Source: Winogradskyella marina (GTDB taxonomy: Bacteria > Bacteroidota > Bacteroidia > Flavobacteriales > Flavobacteriaceae). Taken from it: a DNA stretch of 64,000 nt. The notes under the pieces were generated by a model. The model did no database searches. It saw nothing but the letters and a program-made list of their open reading frames with translations, and was not told where the DNA came from. The DNA lies in the NCBI RefSeq assembly GCF_015645385.1, contig NZ_JADOET010000005.1, forward strand, positions 174,726 through 238,725, written 5' to 3'. Numbering within the stretch: the stretch's first letter is position 1; each line of letters starts with the position of its first letter. Positions 43,207 through 52,832 of this stretch are shown here, piece by piece. A program made the position numbers and the translations under genes.

Positions 43207-43294
43207 AGAGAGGTGGCCGAGTGGTCGAAGGCGCACGCCTGGAAAGTGTGTATACCTCAAAAGGGTATCGAGGGTTCGAATCCCTTCCTCTCTG
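43207..43294 (+). tRNA. tRNA-Ser (anticodon GGA)
   Basis: The acceptor stem AGAGAGG/CCTCTCT is perfect. The anticodon stem-loop is CACGC-CTGGAAA-GTGTG with anticodon GGA. The long variable arm (TATACCTCAAAAGGGTAT) and T-loop GTTCGAATC confirm the serine class II form. The discriminator is G and the CCA tail is not encoded. Confidence 0.95.
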
Positions 43295-43370
43295 CTGATA
43301 TTTATCGCAAGAGTTACATATTTTTTTTTACCTTTAACACTTTAACTAATAAAATTAAGAATTAGAACAA

Positions 43371-44135
43371 ATGAAAAGACTATTTTCTATCCTTGCCATA
43401 ACATGTTTAATGGCTATCGGAACTGTTAGCGCCAATGCAACAACATTCGCAACCACAACAGCAACTGTAACAACTGTAACTCAAGATGACACTGCGTCTG
43501 AAGATTTGAGTTTCCATCAAGAATTAAAGAAACGTTTTATCGAAGGTGGTCCAGGTTTTATGGGCATTGTACTATTATGTTTAATTCTTGGATTAGCGAT
43601 TGCTATTGAAAGAATTATCTTTTTGAACCTATCGACTACAAACACTAAAAAATTAACTCAAAATGTAGAAGATGCACTTAACTCAGGTGGTGTTGAAGCT
43701 GCAAAGGAAGTTTGTAGAAATACAAAAGGACCTGTTGCTTCTATATTCTATCAAGGTTTAGACAGAGCCGATGAAGATATCGATGCTGCTGAAAAAGCTG
43801 TAGTAGCTTACGGTGGTGTTCAAATGGGACAATTAGAAAAGAATGTATCTTGGATTTCATTATTTATCGCACTGGCACCAATGCTTGGTTTCATGGGTAC
43901 AGTAATTGGTATGATTCAAGCCTTTGATAAAATTGAAGCCGCTGGTGATATGCAACCTTCTTTAGTAGCAGGTGGTATTAAAGTAGCACTTTTAACAACG
44001 GTATTTGGACTTATCGTAGCGATTATACTTCAAATCTTTTATAATTACATCATTGCTAAAATTGATAGTATTGTAAATGATATGGAAGATGCATCAATCA
44101 CATTGATGGACTTATTAGTAAGACACAAAAAATAA
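43371..44135 (+). CDS. exbB: MotA/TolQ/ExbB proton channel family protein
   Basis: 254 residues. A signal-like N-terminus (MKRLFSILAITCLMAIGTVSANA) is followed by a helix, a cytosolic part, and the two pore helices with ISLFIALAPMLGFMGTVIGM and VALLTTVFGLIVAIILQIF. The energising subunit uses proton flow to drive TonB-type transport at the outer membrane. A four-helix protein and two ExbD genes follow in close order. Confidence 0.93.
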   Translation: MKRLFSILAITCLMAIGTVSANATTFATTTATVTTVTQDDTASEDLSFHQELKKRFIEGGPGFMGIVLLCLILGLAIAIERIIFLNLSTTNTKKLTQNVEDALNSGGVEAAKEVCRNTKGPVASIFYQGLDRADEDIDAAEKAVVAYGGVQMGQLEKNVSWISLFIALAPMLGFMGTVIGMIQAFDKIEAAGDMQPSLVAGGIKVALLTTVFGLIVAIILQIFYNYIIAKIDSIVNDMEDASITLMDLLVRHKK

Positions 44136-44144
44136 AAATTAATT

Positions 44145-44582
44145 ATGCACAAAATATTTAAAATAGTAGCCGCACTCCTTGCTTTATTTGGTATCATTTC
44201 TCTTGTGAGAATTTTAGCTGCCGGAAACGAAGCCATGGAAACGGGTGAAAAAGCAGGTCTATTTGAGCCTATGGCTTGGACAGCTTACATTATATTAGGA
44301 TTGGTTGTGCTGTTTGTAGTGGTTTTTGTTTTAAAGAATCTCTTTACAAATACAGCGTCCTTAAAAAGTACCTTAATTGGTGTTGGTGCATTTGCAGCAG
44401 TATTAATTATTGCGTACGTAATTTCTGGAGGAGATATAACACCTTACAAAAATGGTGACGAAATGGCAACAGCTGGAGAGTCACATATGGTAGGAGCAGG
44501 CCTAATAGCATTTTATATACTATTAGCAGTTGCTGCAATAACCATGATGTTTTCAGGAGTTAAAAAAGTAATCAGTAAATAA
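44145..44582 (+). CDS. Four-helix membrane protein of the exbB-exbD operon, 145 aa
   Basis: Four hydrophobic segments (about 4-22, 44-65, 76-94 and 119-138) and a negatively charged loop (NGDEMATAGESHMVG). It lies 9 bases after exbB and 6 before exbD, so it is part of that unit. I know this kind of protein from flavobacterial exb clusters without a defined role. Confidence 0.85.
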   Translation: MHKIFKIVAALLALFGIISLVRILAAGNEAMETGEKAGLFEPMAWTAYIILGLVVLFVVVFVLKNLFTNTASLKSTLIGVGAFAAVLIIAYVISGGDITPYKNGDEMATAGESHMVGAGLIAFYILLAVAAITMMFSGVKKVISK

Positions 44583-44588
44583 TATAAA

Positions 44589-45224
44589 ATGGCAAAAAGA
44601 GCAGCACCCGAAGTAAATGCAGGATCAATGGCTGACATTGCCTTCTTATTACTCATATTTTTCTTAGTAACAACAACTATTGAGAAAGACAAAGGATTAT
44701 TAAGAAGTTTGCCACCTATTGATGACACCGAAGTTGAACCGCCAGTTATTAAACAAAAAAATCTATTTACGGTTAACATTAACCGTAACAACCAACTCTT
44801 AGTTGAAGAGGAAGAAATTCCAATTACAGAACTAAGACAAGCGACCATAGATTTTTTAGATAATGGAGGTGGAACAAACCAAGCTGGTGAGTCATGTGAT
44901 TATTGTAAAGGAGAACGTTCAGAGGCTTCCTCTGATCATCCTGACAAAGCAATTATCTCAATGAAACACGATAGAGAAACTACTTATGAGAAGTACATAG
45001 AAGTACAAAATGAGTTAGTTGCAGCTTATAACTTTTTAAGAGAGCGTGAGGCAACGAGACTATATAGTCAGTATTACCCTAATGCAGAAAAAGTATTTAC
45101 TGCAATGCTTGAAGAGAAGGAGAAAAATCAATTTAGTAAGGATGAAGTACTTAATGAACGTATAGAAACCATTAAGAAGTTATTCCCAATGAAATTGTCA
45201 GAAGCAGAACCAGATAAAAAATAA
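44589..45224 (+). CDS. exbD: Biopolymer transporter ExbD, long form
   Basis: 211 residues with the ExbD start (AGSMADIAFLLLIFFLVTTTI) containing the membrane aspartate that carries protons, then a long periplasmic part with a C-x2-C pair (ESCDYCKGERSEASSD). The insertion makes it longer than the usual 130-150 residues. It acts with ExbB. Confidence 0.92.
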   Translation: MAKRAAPEVNAGSMADIAFLLLIFFLVTTTIEKDKGLLRSLPPIDDTEVEPPVIKQKNLFTVNINRNNQLLVEEEEIPITELRQATIDFLDNGGGTNQAGESCDYCKGERSEASSDHPDKAIISMKHDRETTYEKYIEVQNELVAAYNFLREREATRLYSQYYPNAEKVFTAMLEEKEKNQFSKDEVLNERIETIKKLFPMKLSEAEPDKK

Positions 45225-45236
45225 AACGTAACAAAT

Positions 45237-45701
45237 ATGTCTAAGTTTAGAAAAAAAGATAAAGGAGGCTTGCCAGCAATTTCAACGGCATCACTTCCAG
45301 ATATTGTATTTATGTTGCTTTTCTTTTTTATGGTTGCAACTGTAATGAGAGACAGTTCGCTAATGGTTGAAAACCAAATGCCAAATGCAGATCAAGTAGA
45401 AAAGCTTAAAAAAGATAGAACTATTTTTATCTTTGCAGGTAAACCTAGTAGTCAGTATAAGCAATTTGGGCAAGAACCTAGAATTCAATTTAATGATGCG
45501 TTTATTACTGTAGAAGATGTTCAGTCTTCGGTAAGTCAAGGTATTGTTGAAATGAATGAAGAATTGCAAAGTAAAGTAGTTATTGGCCTTAAAGTTGATA
45601 AAAATACCAACGCTGGTTTAGTATCAGATATTAAGCAAGAACTACGTAAGGCGAATGCATTAAAAGTAATGTATATCTCCAATAATCAAAAAGTAGAATA
45701 A
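45237..45701 (+). CDS. exbD: Biopolymer transporter ExbD, short form
   Basis: 154 residues with the same membrane motif (ASLPDIVFMLLFFFMVATVM) and a periplasmic domain of normal length. It is 12 bases after the long ExbD gene. Two ExbD proteins suggest a heteromeric stator. Confidence 0.93.
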   Translation: MSKFRKKDKGGLPAISTASLPDIVFMLLFFFMVATVMRDSSLMVENQMPNADQVEKLKKDRTIFIFAGKPSSQYKQFGQEPRIQFNDAFITVEDVQSSVSQGIVEMNEELQSKVVIGLKVDKNTNAGLVSDIKQELRKANALKVMYISNNQKVE

Positions 45702-45728
45702 TATAATATCTTAATTTTATATATAAAG

Positions 45729-45755
45729 CGTCCTGAGCAATCAGGACGTTTTTTT
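45729..45755 (+). terminator. Terminator of the exb operon
   Basis: CGTCCTGA (45729-45736), loop GCAA, TCAGGACG (45741-45748), then seven T. Confidence 0.92.
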
Positions 45756-45881
45756 GTTTAATAGCTATTAAAGATTTTGTAGCTTTATCACTAGGCTAGG
45801 TACGCATGAAATATATTATTACCGATAAAATTAAGTATTTGGATTGCAATACTAGCATTTAAAATAAATAGATATCACCGC

Positions 45882-46580
45882 ATGAAAAGTTATCTTTTAC
45901 TTTTACTGTCCTTACTCGGCTATTTTGGGTTTTCTCAACAAGATAACACAGATACCAACGTTCTCTATGAAAATTATAGAGAGGACCAATTTTATGCTTC
46001 TGTTACTTACAACATACTAAATAAAAAACCAGACGGTATTTCTCAAAGTGGTTTTTCCTCTGGATTTCACTTTGGTTTTATTAGAGATATGCCAATTAAC
46101 AACAAACGAAATGTGGCAATTGGTCTAGGTATTGGTGCTTCAACGAATTCGTATAACCAAAGAAACGTATTAATTGAAGATATTGACAACACCATTAACT
46201 TCACTAATATAGACGAAGGTGATTATAATGTATCTAAAAATAAGTTTACAACATATTTAGTTGAGGTTCCTTTAGAAATTAGATGGAGAACATCTAATGC
46301 TAGTGATTATAACTTTTGGCGTATTTATACCGGATTTAAAGTAGGTTATTTGCTGTATAATTCTTCTAATTTTAAAAGTGAAGTTACAGATGTGAAACTT
46401 AGTAATAGTGATGGGTTTAATACGATTCAATATGGTTTAACCTTGAGTGCTGGTTATAGCACATGGAATTTTCATGTATATTATGGTTTAAACTCTATCT
46501 TTGATAATAATATTCAGTTTGAAGGTGAACAAATAGATATGAAATCTTTAAAAATTGGCTTGATTTTTTATATTCTATAA
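45882..46580 (+). CDS. PorT family outer-membrane beta-barrel protein
   Basis: 232 residues with signal peptide (MKSYLLLLLSLLGYFGFSQ) and barrel strands (HFGFIRDMPINNKRNVAIGL, YLVEVPLEIRWRTSNASDY, RIYTGFKVGYLLYN, final LKIGLIFYIL). The pattern is that of the PorT/porin family, some of which serve type IX secretion; whether this is the T9SS PorT is not decided here. It converges with the PAP2-like gene, sharing 6 bases at the ends. Confidence 0.8.
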   Translation: MKSYLLLLLSLLGYFGFSQQDNTDTNVLYENYREDQFYASVTYNILNKKPDGISQSGFSSGFHFGFIRDMPINNKRNVAIGLGIGASTNSYNQRNVLIEDIDNTINFTNIDEGDYNVSKNKFTTYLVEVPLEIRWRTSNASDYNFWRIYTGFKVGYLLYNSSNFKSEVTDVKLSNSDGFNTIQYGLTLSAGYSTWNFHVYYGLNSIFDNNIQFEGEQIDMKSLKIGLIFYIL

Positions 46581-47183
46581 CCAATAATTAAGCAAAATAA
46601 GTTGTGGCACTAAACCTGTAAAAACCCCTAAAATTAATTCTTGAGACGTATGCGCTTTTAGGTGTAAGCGGGAAGTTGCAATAGCACCTAGAATAATCAT
46701 CATTAGCGCAATAGTGCCATTAATATTAATGTGATAATGCAAACTTATTGCCACGGCAAACATTAAAAAGCCTGAAGCTGCAATCATGTGAATGCTAGCC
46801 TTAATTTTAAAGACAGCGAGTATAAAACAGGTTAAGGTTGAGAATAAAATGCCTAAAAAGAAGAAATAAAGCTCTATTATTTCATCTGGTGTAAGTACAC
46901 GTAACAAAATCAATACTAAAATAATACAGTTAATAAACAGTGGTATTAAGCGTTCTTTAGTGCTTTTTAGATATATAGAATTAACTTTATTAATTGTTTT
47001 TAATAGAAAGAATAACAGAATCGGTAGAATGATTGTAAGAATAACAATCGAAAATATTTTCGCATTTCTTACTGGAACTGGAATAAAACGAGGTGTTTTA
47101 GAAAAATAAAAAAGGATACCCAATAATGGCATTATTAATGGGTGAAAAACAAACGATATACTTTTTAAAATAAAATCTTTCAT
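46575..47183 (-). CDS. PAP2-like membrane phosphatase family protein, 202 aa
   Basis: About six membrane helices. Motif-like pieces resemble the PAP2 signature: KSTKERLIPL for K-x6-RP, IHMIAASG for PSGH, and SRLHLKAHTSQELILG for SR-x5-H-x3-D. Conservation of the key residues is only partial, so lipid phosphatase activity is uncertain. It starts 9 bases after the rpoN stop. Confidence 0.65.
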   Translation of the reverse strand: MKDFILKSISFVFHPLIMPLLGILFYFSKTPRFIPVPVRNAKIFSIVILTIILPILLFFLLKTINKVNSIYLKSTKERLIPLFINCIILVLILLRVLTPDEIIELYFFFLGILFSTLTCFILAVFKIKASIHMIAASGFLMFAVAISLHYHININGTIALMMIILGAIATSRLHLKAHTSQELILGVFTGLVPQLILLNYWL

Positions 47184-47192
47184 CCAAACTTC

Positions 47193-48659
47193 CTAAAGTT
47201 CTTTTCTTAAACGTGCCACAGGAATATCTAATTGCTCTCTGTATTTTGCTACGGTTCGTCTAGCAATTGGATAGCCTTTTTCTTTTAAGATTTTAGAAAG
47301 TGCTTCGTCAGTTAAAGGTTTCTTTTTACTTTCTTCGTCTATAACTGTTTCTAGAATTTTTTTAATTTCTCGTGTAGAGACTTCTTCACCTTGATCGTTG
47401 GTCATAGATTCTGAGAAGAATTCTTTAATCAATTTGGTGCCATAAGGTGTATCTACATATTTACTATTAGCAACACGAGATATTGTTGAAACATCCATTT
47501 CTATTTCGTCTGCAATATCCTTTAAAATCATGGGACGCAAATTGCGCTCATCACCCGTTAAGAAATATTCTTTTTGATAATGCATAATAGAACTCATGGT
47601 TACAAATAACGTCTGTTGACGTTGCCTAACGGCTTCAATAAACCATTTTGCAGCATCTAACTTTTGTTTAATGAACATGACAGCATCCTTTTGAGATTTA
47701 GACTTTTCCTTAGTCTCTTTATACCCTTTAAGCATGTTGTTATATTCTCGGGACACGTGTAGTTCTGGTGCATTTCTACCGTTTAATGTCAACTCTAATT
47801 CGCCATCTACAATTTTTATCGCAAAATCTGGAACAATATGCTCTACAATTTTATTATTACCAGCATACGATCCACCTGGTTTCGGATTTAAACGTTCGAC
47901 TTCTTCAATGGCATCTTTTAATTGTTCTTCGTCAATATTGAACTTTTGCATTAATTTTTTATAATGCTTTTTAGTAAATTGTTCAAAGGCTTTATCTATA
48001 ATGTGTGTTGCCAACTCTACATCTGGATGCTGTTCTTTTCGATGCAACTGAATACTTAAACACTCTTGAAGATTTCGAGCACCAACTCCTGCAGGATCTA
48101 ATTGATGTACAATACCTAAGACCTTTTCAACGTCCTCTTCTGTAGTGTATACATTCTGAGTGAAGGCTAAGTCGTCAGTAATATCAGCTAATGAGCGACG
48201 TATATAACCGCTTTCATCTACACTTCCGACTAAGAAATAAGCAATTTCTTCTTCTTGGTCAGATAAACGAAACGTGTTTAATTGATTGATTAAATGTTGA
48301 GTAAACGATGTTCCTGCAGCATATGGTACAGTTTTTTCTTCGTCATCTGCGCTGTAATTGCTGGCTCGAGTACGATAATCTGGGATTTCATCGTCACTTA
48401 GATACTCGTCAATATTAATTTCTTCAGTGTCTATGGTTTCATTGTCGTCATACTCTGTTTCTGAATTATCAAATTCATCAAAATTGTCCTCAGAAGCTTC
48501 CGATTCTTTTCCTGTATCTAAGGCAGGGTTTTCCTCTAACTCTTGCTTTAAACGTTGTTCAAACGCTTGTGTAGGTAGCTGAATCAACTTCATAAGCTGA
48601 ATCTGCTGTGGAGACAACTTTTGTGAAAGTTTAAACTGTAAAAACTGTTTTAAGGACAT
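47193..48659 (-). CDS. rpoN: RNA polymerase sigma-54 factor
   Basis: 488 residues. The glutamine-rich region I (LKQFLQFKLSQKLSPQQIQL), an acidic region II, the core-binding domain and the C-terminal RpoN box (ARRTVAKYREQL) are all present. It directs transcription at GG-N10-GC promoters with enhancer-binding activators; none is encoded in this window. Confidence 0.97.
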   Translation of the reverse strand: MSLKQFLQFKLSQKLSPQQIQLMKLIQLPTQAFEQRLKQELEENPALDTGKESEASEDNFDEFDNSETEYDDNETIDTEEINIDEYLSDDEIPDYRTRASNYSADDEEKTVPYAAGTSFTQHLINQLNTFRLSDQEEEIAYFLVGSVDESGYIRRSLADITDDLAFTQNVYTTEEDVEKVLGIVHQLDPAGVGARNLQECLSIQLHRKEQHPDVELATHIIDKAFEQFTKKHYKKLMQKFNIDEEQLKDAIEEVERLNPKPGGSYAGNNKIVEHIVPDFAIKIVDGELELTLNGRNAPELHVSREYNNMLKGYKETKEKSKSQKDAVMFIKQKLDAAKWFIEAVRQRQQTLFVTMSSIMHYQKEYFLTGDERNLRPMILKDIADEIEMDVSTISRVANSKYVDTPYGTKLIKEFFSESMTNDQGEEVSTREIKKILETVIDEESKKKPLTDEALSKILKEKGYPIARRTVAKYREQLDIPVARLRKEL

Positions 48660-48716
48660 AAAATTTCTGTTGACTATAAATGTAATAAAACTATTTGATT
48701 TCTACCTATTTGTCAC

Positions 48717-48774
48717 ACTGAGCGTAACCGAAGTGTCAATTAAATGAGTTTTTAAGGACTTAGACTGCGCTCAG
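48717..48774. repeat. Inverted pair of short dispersed repeats (CTGAGCG type)
   Basis: CTGAGCGTAACCGAAGTG (48718-48735) on the plus strand and CTGAGCGCAGTCTAAGTC (48774-48757) on the minus strand, in the asnS-rpoN gap. The same family occurs at 10185-10202. Confidence 0.45.
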
Positions 48775-48787
48775 CCAAACATTTATT

Positions 48788-50221
48788 TTAAAACTCTGCA
48801 TTCTGAGGTGTTCTAGGATAAGGAATTACATCTCTAATATTTCCCATACCTGTAGCAAACATAACTAATCGCTCAAAGCCTAATCCAAAACCAGAGTGTA
48901 CAGCGGTTCCGTATTTACGTAGGTCTAAATACCACCATAATTCTTCTTCAGGTATATCTAAGGCTTTCATCTTTTCTTTTAAAACCTCTAAACGTTCTTC
49001 ACGTTGCGATCCTCCGACCATTTCACCAATGCCTGGGAACAAAATATCCATGGCTCTTACGGTTTTACCATCGTCATTTAAACGCATGTAAAACGCTTTA
49101 ATGTCTGCAGGATAATCGAATAAAATTACAGGACATTTAAAGTGCTTTTCTACTAAGAAACGTTCGTGTTCAGATTGTAGGTCTGCTCCCCATTCTGTAA
49201 TAATATAATTGAATTTTTTCTTTTTGTTAGGCTTAGAATTTTTTAGAATATCAATAGCTTCAGTATAGCTAACACGCTTAAAGTTATTATCGACTACGAA
49301 CTTAATTTTTTCAATTAAATTCATAGGGCTTCGCTCTGCTTGCGGTAATTTCTTTTCGGCGTCTTGTAAACGTTTGTCTAAAAATTCTAAATCCTCTTTA
49401 TTATGTTCTAAGACATAGCCTAGAACAGATTTCATAAAATCTTCAGCCAAATCCATATTACCTGCCAAATCCATGAATGCAACTTCTGGTTCAATCATCC
49501 AGAACTCTGCAAGGTGACGTGTTGTATTAGAGTTTTCGGCCCTAAAAGTTGGTCCAAAAGTATACACTTTCCCTAAAGACATGGCGTAAGTTTCAGCTTC
49601 GAGTTGTCCAGAAACGGTTAAATTAGTTTCCTTCCCGAAGAAGTCTTCTTTATAATTTACAGATCCATCTTCATTTAATGGTGGGTTTTTTGCATCTAAA
49701 TTTGAAACTTTAAACATCTCACCAGCTCCTTCTGCATCACTACCTGTTATAATAGGTGTGTGCATGTAGTTGAAACCGTTTTCATTAAAATATTTATGAA
49801 CCGCAAAAGATAAAGACGAGCGTAAACGCATTACAGCGCTAAACGTATTTGTTCTGGTGCGTAAATGTGCGTTTTCTCTCAAGAATTCAAATGAGTGCTT
49901 TTTAGGTTGAATAGGGTAGGTTTCAGGATCAGAATCCCCTAAAACCTCTAAAGTTTTTACAACTATTTCTACAGATTGCCCCTTGCCTTGGCTTTCAACT
50001 AATTCTCCTGTAACGTGTAATGCTGCTCCTGTGGTGACACGCTTTAAAAGTGCTTCGTCAAAATTTTCAAAATCGACAACACATTGAATATTATTAATGG
50101 TAGAACCGTCATTTAAAGCGATAAATCGATTAGCTCTAAACGTTCTTACCCAACCTTTAATTGAAACATCTTGTAAGGTGACATCTTGTGATAATAATTG
50201 TGCTACAGTTTTTGAATTCAT
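48788..50221 (-). CDS. asnS: Asparaginyl-tRNA synthetase
   Basis: 477 residues: N-terminal OB-fold anticodon domain (VSIKGWVRTFRANRFIALND) and class II catalytic core with motif 2 (FRAENSNTTRHLAEFWMIEP) and motif 3 (GFGLGFERLVMFATG). Charges tRNA-Asn. Length and motifs complete. Confidence 0.98.
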   Translation of the reverse strand: MNSKTVAQLLSQDVTLQDVSIKGWVRTFRANRFIALNDGSTINNIQCVVDFENFDEALLKRVTTGAALHVTGELVESQGKGQSVEIVVKTLEVLGDSDPETYPIQPKKHSFEFLRENAHLRTRTNTFSAVMRLRSSLSFAVHKYFNENGFNYMHTPIITGSDAEGAGEMFKVSNLDAKNPPLNEDGSVNYKEDFFGKETNLTVSGQLEAETYAMSLGKVYTFGPTFRAENSNTTRHLAEFWMIEPEVAFMDLAGNMDLAEDFMKSVLGYVLEHNKEDLEFLDKRLQDAEKKLPQAERSPMNLIEKIKFVVDNNFKRVSYTEAIDILKNSKPNKKKKFNYIITEWGADLQSEHERFLVEKHFKCPVILFDYPADIKAFYMRLNDDGKTVRAMDILFPGIGEMVGGSQREERLEVLKEKMKALDIPEEELWWYLDLRKYGTAVHSGFGLGFERLVMFATGMGNIRDVIPYPRTPQNAEF

Positions 50222-50255
50222 TTTATAAATAATTTTTGAATGCTAAAATATGTTT

Positions 50256-52664
50256 TTAATCTTTTTGTTCTTTATGGTCGTCATCAGTATCCTCTGATGC
50301 AATAATATTAATAGAAGGTTCTCTTAACACTTCTTTATTAGCAATATTTCGTTCTAAAGATAATAATAGTGAAGGTAATAACAGCAAGTTAGATAGCATT
50401 GCAAATAGTAAGGTTATAGAAACCAAAGCTCCTAACGCTACTGTTCCACCAAAACTTGAAATGGTAAATACCGAGAATCCGAAGAATAATACAATAGAGG
50501 TATAAATCATACTCACTCCAGTTTCTCTAAGTGCACCATAGACGGATTTTCTTATTTTCCAGTTGTTGGCTTGTAGCTCTTGTCTGTATTTTGCCAAAAA
50601 GTGAATGGTATCGTCTACAGAAATACCAAAGGCAATACTAAATACCAAAATGGTTGAAGGTTTTATAGGTACACCAACATAACCCATTATACCAGCAGTT
50701 ACTAAAAGTGGTAATAGATTTGGAATTAACGATACAATTATCATTCTAAATGAACGGAACAAATACGCCATAAATAACGCAATAAGTATAATGGCAAGCG
50801 TTAATGAAATGGCTAAATTTTTAACCAGATATTTGGTTCCTTTTTGAAACACTAAAGCTTTTCCTGTAATAATAACGTCATAGCGCTCTTTCGGAAATAG
50901 CTTGTTTATTTCATCTTGAAGATCTTCTTGAATACGCTCCATTTTATTAGTACCAACATCTTTCATAAATGTTGTGATACGTGCATATTGCCCGGTGCTA
51001 TCCACAAAATTGCTAAGCATATCTACATTAGAAGATGAGTTTTTAGCATAAGACAAGATGAAACTATTTTCTTGACTTGTTGGTAGTTGGTAGTATTTCG
51101 GATTTCCGTTGTAATAGGCTTGCTTGCTATATTTTACCAAACTGACTACTGAAATTGGTCGCGATAATTCCGGAATGTCGTAAATTAATTCTTCAAGCTC
51201 ATCCATACGTTTTAAAGTCGCTAATTTCATAACGCCTTTTTTACGTTTGGTATCTATCATAATTTCTAATGGCATAATACCATTAAATTCAGATTCAAAA
51301 AACCGAATATCTTTAAAAAATTCTGTGTCTTGAGGCATATCTTCAATGAGACTACCAGAAATTTTAATCTGATGAATACCAATAATACTTGCTATAAGTA
51401 AGATGAGTGTTGTAATATAAATAGTGATTTTTTTGTTCTTCACCATGGATTCCATCCAACCTACAAAAGCACCAATCCATTGTTTGTTTAAATGTTCGAG
51501 GTGGCGTTTTTTAGGATAAGGTAAGAACGTGTACATTATAGGAATAATGAGTAAACACAATATAAAAATTGCCAGAATACTCAAGGATGCTACAATACCA
51601 AATTCTTTGAGTAAGGTGCTTTCTGTGAGCATAAATGTAGCAAAACCAGATGCTGTGGTTACATTGGTCATTAAAGTTGCATTACCCACTTTGGTAATGA
51701 CACGTTGTAAGGATTTTACTTTGTTTCCATGCGATTTTACTTCGTGCTGAAACTTATTGATTAAGAAAATACAATTCGGTATTCCGATGACAATTATGAG
51801 GGGTGGAATTAATGCGGTAAGCACAGTGATTTCATAACCGAGTAAGCCTAAAATCCCAAAGGTCCACATCACTCCAATACACACTACAATAAGTGAAATA
51901 AAAGTTGCTCTAAAAGATCTAAAGAAGAAGAAGAAAATTAATGACGTTACAAATAGTGCTCCTCCAATAAAAATAGGGATTTCATCTATAATACTTTGTG
52001 AGTTTAACGTTCGGATATAAGGCATTCCAGAAACCCGTACATCGAGTCCTGTTTTTGCTTCATAGTCATCAATTTTTACTTGTAAGTGGTCTAAAATAAA
52101 TGCTTTTCTTGCAGGTGTATTTATAATATCTTTCTTTAAATAGAGAGCGGTTCTAATGGTTTTAGTTTCCGCATTAAATAAAAAGTTATCATAAAAAGGG
52201 TACTGCTCAAAAAGTTCTTTTTGTAGTTGACTAAGCTCTGCACTACTCGTAATAGAATCGGTGATGAATGGCTCTAAATCAAATTTTACTTTTTCAGTGT
52301 TTTTAACTAACTTCTGAAGGTCTTTTATGGACAATACGGCATCAACTTCGTCATAACCTTTAAATGAATCGGCTAACGCATTCCAATCATTCAGTTGTTT
52401 AACTGAAAACAATGTAGAATCCTTTACACCCAATACAACAAGGTTACCTTCTTCACCAAAAATTTCTAAAAATTGGTTGTAAATAAGGTTGACTTCGTGA
52501 TCGTCTGGTAATAAGTTTGCTTCGGTAGACGAAAAACGCATGTGTTTCCATTGAGAACTGAAAAACAAGGTTGCCAAAATAATGGCAATAAGCATAAAAA
52601 TTTTATTACGTAGAATTAGTCTCGCAATAGCATCCCAAAAACCTGTGGTAAAAAGTTTTAACAT
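50256..52664 (-). CDS. RND superfamily (MMPL-type) transporter
   Basis: 802 residues with two bundles of membrane helices, each followed by a large periplasmic loop. The first bundle includes IFIGGALFVTSLIFFFFFRS; the second includes NLAISLTLAIILIALFMAYL and the FGISVDDTIHFLAKYRQ segment. The MMPL/SSD-like form lacks a partner adaptor nearby and may move lipids or hydrophobic molecules; the substrate is unknown. It lies 34 bases upstream of asnS. Confidence 0.92.
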   Translation of the reverse strand: MLKLFTTGFWDAIARLILRNKIFMLIAIILATLFFSSQWKHMRFSSTEANLLPDDHEVNLIYNQFLEIFGEEGNLVVLGVKDSTLFSVKQLNDWNALADSFKGYDEVDAVLSIKDLQKLVKNTEKVKFDLEPFITDSITSSAELSQLQKELFEQYPFYDNFLFNAETKTIRTALYLKKDIINTPARKAFILDHLQVKIDDYEAKTGLDVRVSGMPYIRTLNSQSIIDEIPIFIGGALFVTSLIFFFFFRSFRATFISLIVVCIGVMWTFGILGLLGYEITVLTALIPPLIIVIGIPNCIFLINKFQHEVKSHGNKVKSLQRVITKVGNATLMTNVTTASGFATFMLTESTLLKEFGIVASLSILAIFILCLLIIPIMYTFLPYPKKRHLEHLNKQWIGAFVGWMESMVKNKKITIYITTLILLIASIIGIHQIKISGSLIEDMPQDTEFFKDIRFFESEFNGIMPLEIMIDTKRKKGVMKLATLKRMDELEELIYDIPELSRPISVVSLVKYSKQAYYNGNPKYYQLPTSQENSFILSYAKNSSSNVDMLSNFVDSTGQYARITTFMKDVGTNKMERIQEDLQDEINKLFPKERYDVIITGKALVFQKGTKYLVKNLAISLTLAIILIALFMAYLFRSFRMIIVSLIPNLLPLLVTAGIMGYVGVPIKPSTILVFSIAFGISVDDTIHFLAKYRQELQANNWKIRKSVYGALRETGVSMIYTSIVLFFGFSVFTISSFGGTVALGALVSITLLFAMLSNLLLLPSLLLSLERNIANKEVLREPSINIIASEDTDDDHKEQKD

Positions 52665-52832
52665 GTTTTAGTAACTTCCTCAGAGTAAGCTCATAAGGTA
52701 TTAATTGAAATCGTTCTTTAGTTTTGAATTTATGACCTCATGAGCATTAAGCGCGTTGAGTGCCAAAAATAAGCGGTAAAGGTAGAAAAAACCTAAGGAA
52801 TTGTTGGTTAATTAACAGTAATATAATTTACC

